From the NCBI RefSeq assembly GCF_002946835.1, contig NZ_CP026652.1, positions 8,060,001-8,124,000 of the forward strand: DNA of 64,000 bases. Reading direction: 5' to 3'. Below the pieces are notes generated by a model, which worked only from the letters and a program-made list of their open reading frames with translations, had not been told where the DNA came from and made no database searches. Positions 60,568 to 64,000 of this stretch are shown piece by piece; within the stretch, counting starts at the first letter, position 1, and each line of letters opens with the position of its first letter. Position numbers and translations under genes: made by a program. The DNA comes from Streptomyces dengpaensis. Its GTDB lineage: Bacteria; Actinomycetota; Actinomycetes; Streptomycetales; Streptomycetaceae.

Positions 60568-63189
60568 TCAGTTGTCGTTGGCGAGGAATTGTTCGGTCCA
60601 GACGGTTTTGCCGGTGGGGGTGTGGCGGGTGCCCCAGCGTTGGGTGAGCTGGCCGACGAGGAGGAGGCCGCGGCCGCCTTCGTCGTAGATGCGGGCGCGT
60701 CGCATGTGCGGGGTGGTGCTGCTGGAGTCGGAGACTTCGCAGGTGAGGGTGGTGATTTGGTGGATGAGGCGGAGTTGGATGGGGGGTTTGCCGTAGCGGA
60801 TGGCGTTGGTGACGAGTTCGCTGACGACCAGTTCGGTGATGAAGGAGGAGTCGTCCAGTCCCCAGACTGCCAGTTGGCGGGTGGCGTGCTGGCGGGCCAG
60901 GGTGACGGTGGCGGGGTCGAAAGGCAGGTCCCAGGCGGCGACTCGGTCGGTGTGCAGGGCGCGGGTGCGGGCGATGAGGAGAGCGATGTCGTCGTCGGGG
61001 CGGTGGCTGAGCATGGTGGTGAGGATGCGGTCGCAGACGGTGTCCAAGGTGCGGGCGGGGCGGGTGAGGACGGCGAACATGGTGTCGAGGGCGTCGTCGA
61101 TGTCGTGATCCCGGGTTTCGAGGAGGCCATCGGTGTAGAGGGTGAGGAGGCTGCCTTCGGGCAGTTCGGTCTCCAGGGCTTCGAAGGGCAGGCCGCCGAG
61201 GCCCAGCGGTGGGCCGGGAGGGACGTTGAGGAAGCGGACGGTGCCGTCCGGGGTGGCGACGGCGGGCGGGGGGTGGCCGGCGCGGGCGAGGGTGCAGCGG
61301 CGGGTGATGGGGTCGTAGACGGCGTAGAGGCAGGTGGTGCCGATGCCTCCGGCGCTGTCGGTGTTGTCGGCGTCGCCGCTCTCCTCGGCGGAGAGGTGGT
61401 TGACGAGGTCGTCGAGGTGGGTGAGGAGTTCATCGGGGGGCAGGTCGACGTCGGCGAGGGTGCGCACGGCGGTGCGCAGGCGGCCCATGGTGGCGGAGGC
61501 GCGGATACCGTGGCCGACGACGTCGCCGACCACGAGGGCGACCCGTGCGCCCGACAGCGGGATCACGTCGAACCAGTCGCCGCCGACGCCGGCCTGGGTA
61601 CCGGCGGGCAGGTAGCGGGTGGCGATGTCGACGGCCGCCTGGTCGGGCAGGGTCTGCGGGAGCAGGCTGCGCTGCAGGGCCATGGTGGTGGTGTGCGCGC
61701 GGGGGCGCTCGTGCTCCCGGCTGGGTGGGGCGTGGTGCAGCGCGGTCGCCGCCTTGGTGGTGAGTTCTTCCGCCAGCCACAGGTCGTCGGGTTCGAAGGG
61801 GTCGGCGCGCTGGTGACGGGCGAAGAGGGCGACGCCGAGGGTGGTGCCCTGGGTCCGGATCGGGACCACCATGAGCGAGTGGGTGCCGGTGCCGGGGATC
61901 CAGGCGGCGTGGGGGTCCTTGTCCGTCCCTTGGGTGAGGGCCGGGTCGCCCGCCTCGTACAGGGCGCCGCAGCCCTGGGCCAGGCACTGGGCGACCGGTG
62001 AGAGTCCCGGGTAGCGGATCTCCTCTCCCGCGGGGAGGGGGGCTGCCGTGTGGGGGGAGTCGGGGCTGTCGCAGGGGACCGACCGTACGGCGGCACGGTG
62101 CAGGGTGAGGGGTCCCGCCGGCGGGGCGGGGGGTATCTCGCCGCCGGGTCCGCCGGGTCCGCCGGGTCCGCCGGGTCCGCCGGGTCCGCCGGGTCCGCCG
62201 GGTCCGGAGGGTCCGGAGGGGCCGAGGAGGTCGATGGCGGCGATGTCGGCGAGCCGGGGGACGGCGACATCGGCGAGTTCCTGTGCGGTGCGCTGCGGGT
62301 CGGACGTGGCGCCGATGCGGGCTTGGGCGTCGCGCAGCAGGTGCATCCGCTGCCGGGCGAGGTGCTCGGGAGGTGCCGGGTGTGTCCGGTGTGCGGTCAG
62401 GCATACGGCGCGGACGCGGCCTGCGGGGTCTTTCAACGGGGCCAGTGAGGCCGGCCAGCCGTGTTCGGTGCCGGCACCGGCGGGACGGATGGCGGCATCC
62501 ACGTGCTGCGTCTGGCCGCTCTCGAGGACCTGGCGCATCTTTGCTTCGGTGTCGTCGCTTTCACGGTGCGGGGCGATGTCGGGCAGGCGCAGTCCGCGCA
62601 TCTGGTCCTCGGTGAGGGCCAGCGCGTGCTCCATGCCGGTGTTGGCCCGCACCAGCCGCAGGTTGGTGTCGAAGACGGCCACGAGGCAGGGGGACTGGCG
62701 GAACGCCCATTCGCCCACCGCCCCGCCTTCCTTCAGTACGTCGCTCTCGCGCGGCGTCTCGCCGCCGGGCGGCCGCGGGGTGTCACTCACGGCGGCCACC
62801 ACGAGCCACTCGGCGGCCGGGTCCTCGGGCGTGAGGCGGTGTGCGAGAAGTTTCTGCTGAAGCCGGTGGCCGTCCTGGTGCCGCAGTGTCAGGGTGCCGC
62901 TCCACCTCTCGCGTCCGGCCGCCTCCCGCCGTGCCTGCTCGCTGATGCCGCTGATGCCGCTGATGCCGCTGATGTCGTCGGTGTTGTCGGTGTCGTCGGC
63001 GAGCAGCCGCGCGGCGCTGTGGCCCACGATCTGTGAGGACGCGTAGCCGAGGAGCGTGCGGGCGCCTTCGCTCCACCCGGTCACGATGCCCTGCTCATTG
63101 ACTATGGCGGTGGCCGTATCGGTGCAGGCCGGCTGGGGCAGGGCGCTTGCCTGTGCCTGCTCGCGGGGAGGGGTGGGGAGTTGCTCCAT
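60568..63189 (-). CDS. PAS-GAF SpoIIE/PP2C phosphatase with RsbW-like domain and collagen-like insert
   Basis: An 873-residue protein. Two PAS-like domains (20-140 and 160-275) and a GAF region (280-510) lead to PP2C (530-740: LQRSLLPQTLPDQAA, VGGDWFDVIP, GDVVGHGIRASATMGR, LYTDGLLETR) and a C-terminal HATPase_c_2 domain (755-873: VVSELVTNAIRYG, DEGGRGLLLVGQLTQRWG). The GAF region is interrupted near residue 330 by a run of Gly-Pro-Ser and Gly-Pro-Gly triplets. No membrane helix. It combines phosphatase and kinase in one chain like the 30661-33402 protein but without the membrane sensor. The start is ATG 63189. Confidence 0.94.
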   Translation of the reverse strand: MEQLPTPPREQAQASALPQPACTDTATAIVNEQGIVTGWSEGARTLLGYASSQIVGHSAARLLADDTDNTDDISGISGISGISEQARREAAGRERWSGTLTLRHQDGHRLQQKLLAHRLTPEDPAAEWLVVAAVSDTPRPPGGETPRESDVLKEGGAVGEWAFRQSPCLVAVFDTNLRLVRANTGMEHALALTEDQMRGLRLPDIAPHRESDDTEAKMRQVLESGQTQHVDAAIRPAGAGTEHGWPASLAPLKDPAGRVRAVCLTAHRTHPAPPEHLARQRMHLLRDAQARIGATSDPQRTAQELADVAVPRLADIAAIDLLGPSGPSGPGGPGGPGGPGGPGGPGGPGGEIPPAPPAGPLTLHRAAVRSVPCDSPDSPHTAAPLPAGEEIRYPGLSPVAQCLAQGCGALYEAGDPALTQGTDKDPHAAWIPGTGTHSLMVVPIRTQGTTLGVALFARHQRADPFEPDDLWLAEELTTKAATALHHAPPSREHERPRAHTTTMALQRSLLPQTLPDQAAVDIATRYLPAGTQAGVGGDWFDVIPLSGARVALVVGDVVGHGIRASATMGRLRTAVRTLADVDLPPDELLTHLDDLVNHLSAEESGDADNTDSAGGIGTTCLYAVYDPITRRCTLARAGHPPPAVATPDGTVRFLNVPPGPPLGLGGLPFEALETELPEGSLLTLYTDGLLETRDHDIDDALDTMFAVLTRPARTLDTVCDRILTTMLSHRPDDDIALLIARTRALHTDRVAAWDLPFDPATVTLARQHATRQLAVWGLDDSSFITELVVSELVTNAIRYGKPPIQLRLIHQITTLTCEVSDSSSTTPHMRRARIYDEGGRGLLLVGQLTQRWGTRHTPTGKTVWTEQFLANDN
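62143..62205. repeat. Seven perfect 9-bp repeats encoding Gly-Pro-Gly
   Basis: GCCGGGTCC is repeated seven times without change, followed by two GGAGGGTCC-like units. On the minus strand these read as Gly-Pro-Gly and Gly-Pro-Ser triplets inside the phosphatase GAF region. The unit length preserves the frame. Confidence 0.95.
62941..62976. repeat. 9-bp repeat encoding Ile-Ser-Gly in the first PAS domain
   Basis: GCTGATGCC occurs three times in a row with a fourth altered copy, giving DDISGISGISGISEQ in the minus-strand protein. It is another in-frame expandable repeat in the same gene. Confidence 0.85.
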
Positions 63190-63905
63190 CGCCGTTCATC
63201 TCGCCCTTCGGGAAGCCTGCGCGGCCGGGCCTGGGGCAGAGCGCCCCTCCTGTCAAGCATGATCCTGAGGGGCATCGAGCACCAACCCGGCGCGGTCACG
63301 AGGGGCCGTCCCGCGTTCCGGGCGCCGACCGTGCCCAGTTAAGGGAGGCCGACGCCTCACCGCGGCCCGGCGTGCCCGCCCCGGCACGGCCTGGGGTGAC
63401 CGCCCCGGCACGGCCTGGCGTGCCCGCCGTGGTCCCCGCCCGGCCGGGGCACACGGCGCCTGCGACCTCGGTGGCGGTCACGGAGTGGGGGGATCCGGCG
63501 CCCGTCAGCGCCTTACCCGTGCCCACGGATCCGGGGACACCCGTTCCGGGGCCGCGCACGCGGCGCGGCGTGGCGGTTCCGTCAACCCCCAAAATAGTTA
63601 ACGCCGTTGCGGACGGCGGAGACGGCGAAAGAGCCGTCTCCGCCGCGATACGGCTCTCTCCGCGATCGCACGGTGGCGCTTCTCCGCGATCGCACGGTGG
63701 CGCGCCCGCGAATGCGTCCGGCGCGCCGCTGTCTACGCCCGTGGATGTGGCCTGTGACACGTCTGTGACAGTCGGCGGACACCGTCATGACGTCGACCGG
63801 CCAGGCTTATCGAAAAGGGACAAATGGCACTCAATCGGTCATATGTTTTCTGCTTTCAAGGGCGTGAGCAGGGGTGACCGAAGCCGATCCGTCGGAGGAA
63901 ATCCC
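63190..63905. other. 716-bp stretch without a convincing gene
   Basis: A minus-strand frame (63760-63296) encodes a glycine/threonine/proline-rich product built on repeated GRAGxxTPGRAG phrases and has no ribosome site, so it is not accepted. A repeated 23-bp sequence (TCTCCGCGATCGCACGGTGG type) occurs at 63657-63679 and 63681-63703. The last 130 bp are more AT-rich and hold the likely promoter of the right-edge gene. Confidence 0.45.
63615..63644. terminator. 12-bp stem hairpin
   Basis: GGCGGAGACGGC at 63615-63626 pairs exactly with GCCGTCTCCGCC at 63633-63644 around GAAAGA. It lies in a gap with no supported gene, so which transcript it ends is unclear. Confidence 0.5.
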
Positions 63906-64000
63906 ATGAGCCTCATCCACGCCACACCGCACGCCGAGGCCCCCGTGCCTACGCTGGCCCCGCGCGAGCGGGAGACTCTGCGGCATATCGCCGCTGGATG
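63906..64000 (+). CDS. LuxR-type helix-turn-helix protein, cut by the window end
   Basis: The first 31 codons are visible from ATG 63906, preceded by GGAGGAA. After a short leader (MSLIHATPHAEAPVPT) the protein enters LAPRERETLRHIAAGW, the start of a GerE/LuxR DNA-binding domain. With the domain this close to the N-terminus it is probably a small HTH-only regulator, but the rest is outside the window. Confidence 0.75.
   Translation, partial: MSLIHATPHAEAPVPTLAPRERETLRHIAAG

Noticed and set aside
62143..62205. Regular repeats considered as a CRISPR array
   Set aside because: The units are 9 bp, contiguous, without spacers, and lie in frame inside a gene.
63296..63760. Minus-strand frame with GRAG/TPGRAG repeats
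   Set aside because: Repetitive product, no ribosome site; the repeats reflect short DNA duplications.

Overview
The window is chromosomal DNA from a Streptomyces-type actinomycete. It is very GC-rich, third codon positions are mostly G or C, and many starts are GTG or TTG. It also carries family markers typical of the group: a chaplin, an XRE-DUF5753 regulator paired with a DUF397 protein, two SAM methyltransferases of the DUF574 type, DUF5133, DUF6479, DUF6624 and DUF4360 proteins, the GlgE pathway and many SpoIIE-type phosphatases. I saw no rRNA, tRNA, insertion sequence, prophage or CRISPR array. The window cuts a phosphatase gene at the left edge and a LuxR-type gene at the right edge.

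Layout. 1-6.5 kb: a cut SpoIIE phosphatase, a DUF6479 membrane protein, a stand-alone ATP-dependent DNA ligase, a Gfo/Idh/MocA oxidoreductase and an APH-like kinase. 6.5-14.2 kb: a tightly packed minus-strand operon for GlgE-pathway alpha-glucan synthesis (DUF5133, glgE, treS, maltokinase, glgB). 14.5-24 kb: regulators and signalling proteins (two stand-alone RsbW-like ATPases, an XRE/DUF397 pair, a large TPR-type regulator, two DUF574 methyltransferases). 24-30 kb: secreted and surface proteins (DUF4360, a short chaplin, an unknown exported protein), a TauD-type dioxygenase and a PrxQ-DoxX pair. 30-43 kb: three SpoIIE phosphatases, a YciO/Sua5 protein, a methyltransferase divergent from a MerR regulator, and glpFK. 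43-51.3 kb: a cytoplasmic Ser/Thr kinase, then secreted products (Ig-like protein, alpha-lytic-type protease, lipoprotein, phospholipase A2) and a broken M4 peptidase gene. 51.3-64 kb: lpdA, a TPR protein, pgm, a broken lipoprotein gene and two more SpoIIE phosphatases.

How the genes fit together. TreS and maltokinase make maltose-1-phosphate, GlgE polymerises it and GlgB branches the product; the separate pgm interconverts glucose-1- and glucose-6-phosphate. glpFK supplies glycerol-3-phosphate. The main theme is partner-switching signalling: six PP2C/SpoIIE phosphatases (two carrying their own RsbW-like ATPase domain), two stand-alone RsbW-like ATPases and one Ser/Thr kinase lie in 64 kb, and I recognised no STAS antagonist or sigma-factor gene.

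The oddest loci are an M4-peptidase relative that has lost two zinc ligands and also carries a frameshift, a 24-bp tandem repeat that duplicates the stop region of the ligase gene, a collagen-like insertion in a phosphatase GAF domain, and two further secreted-protein genes that look broken or truncated. All family assignments come from reading motifs; no database search was run.
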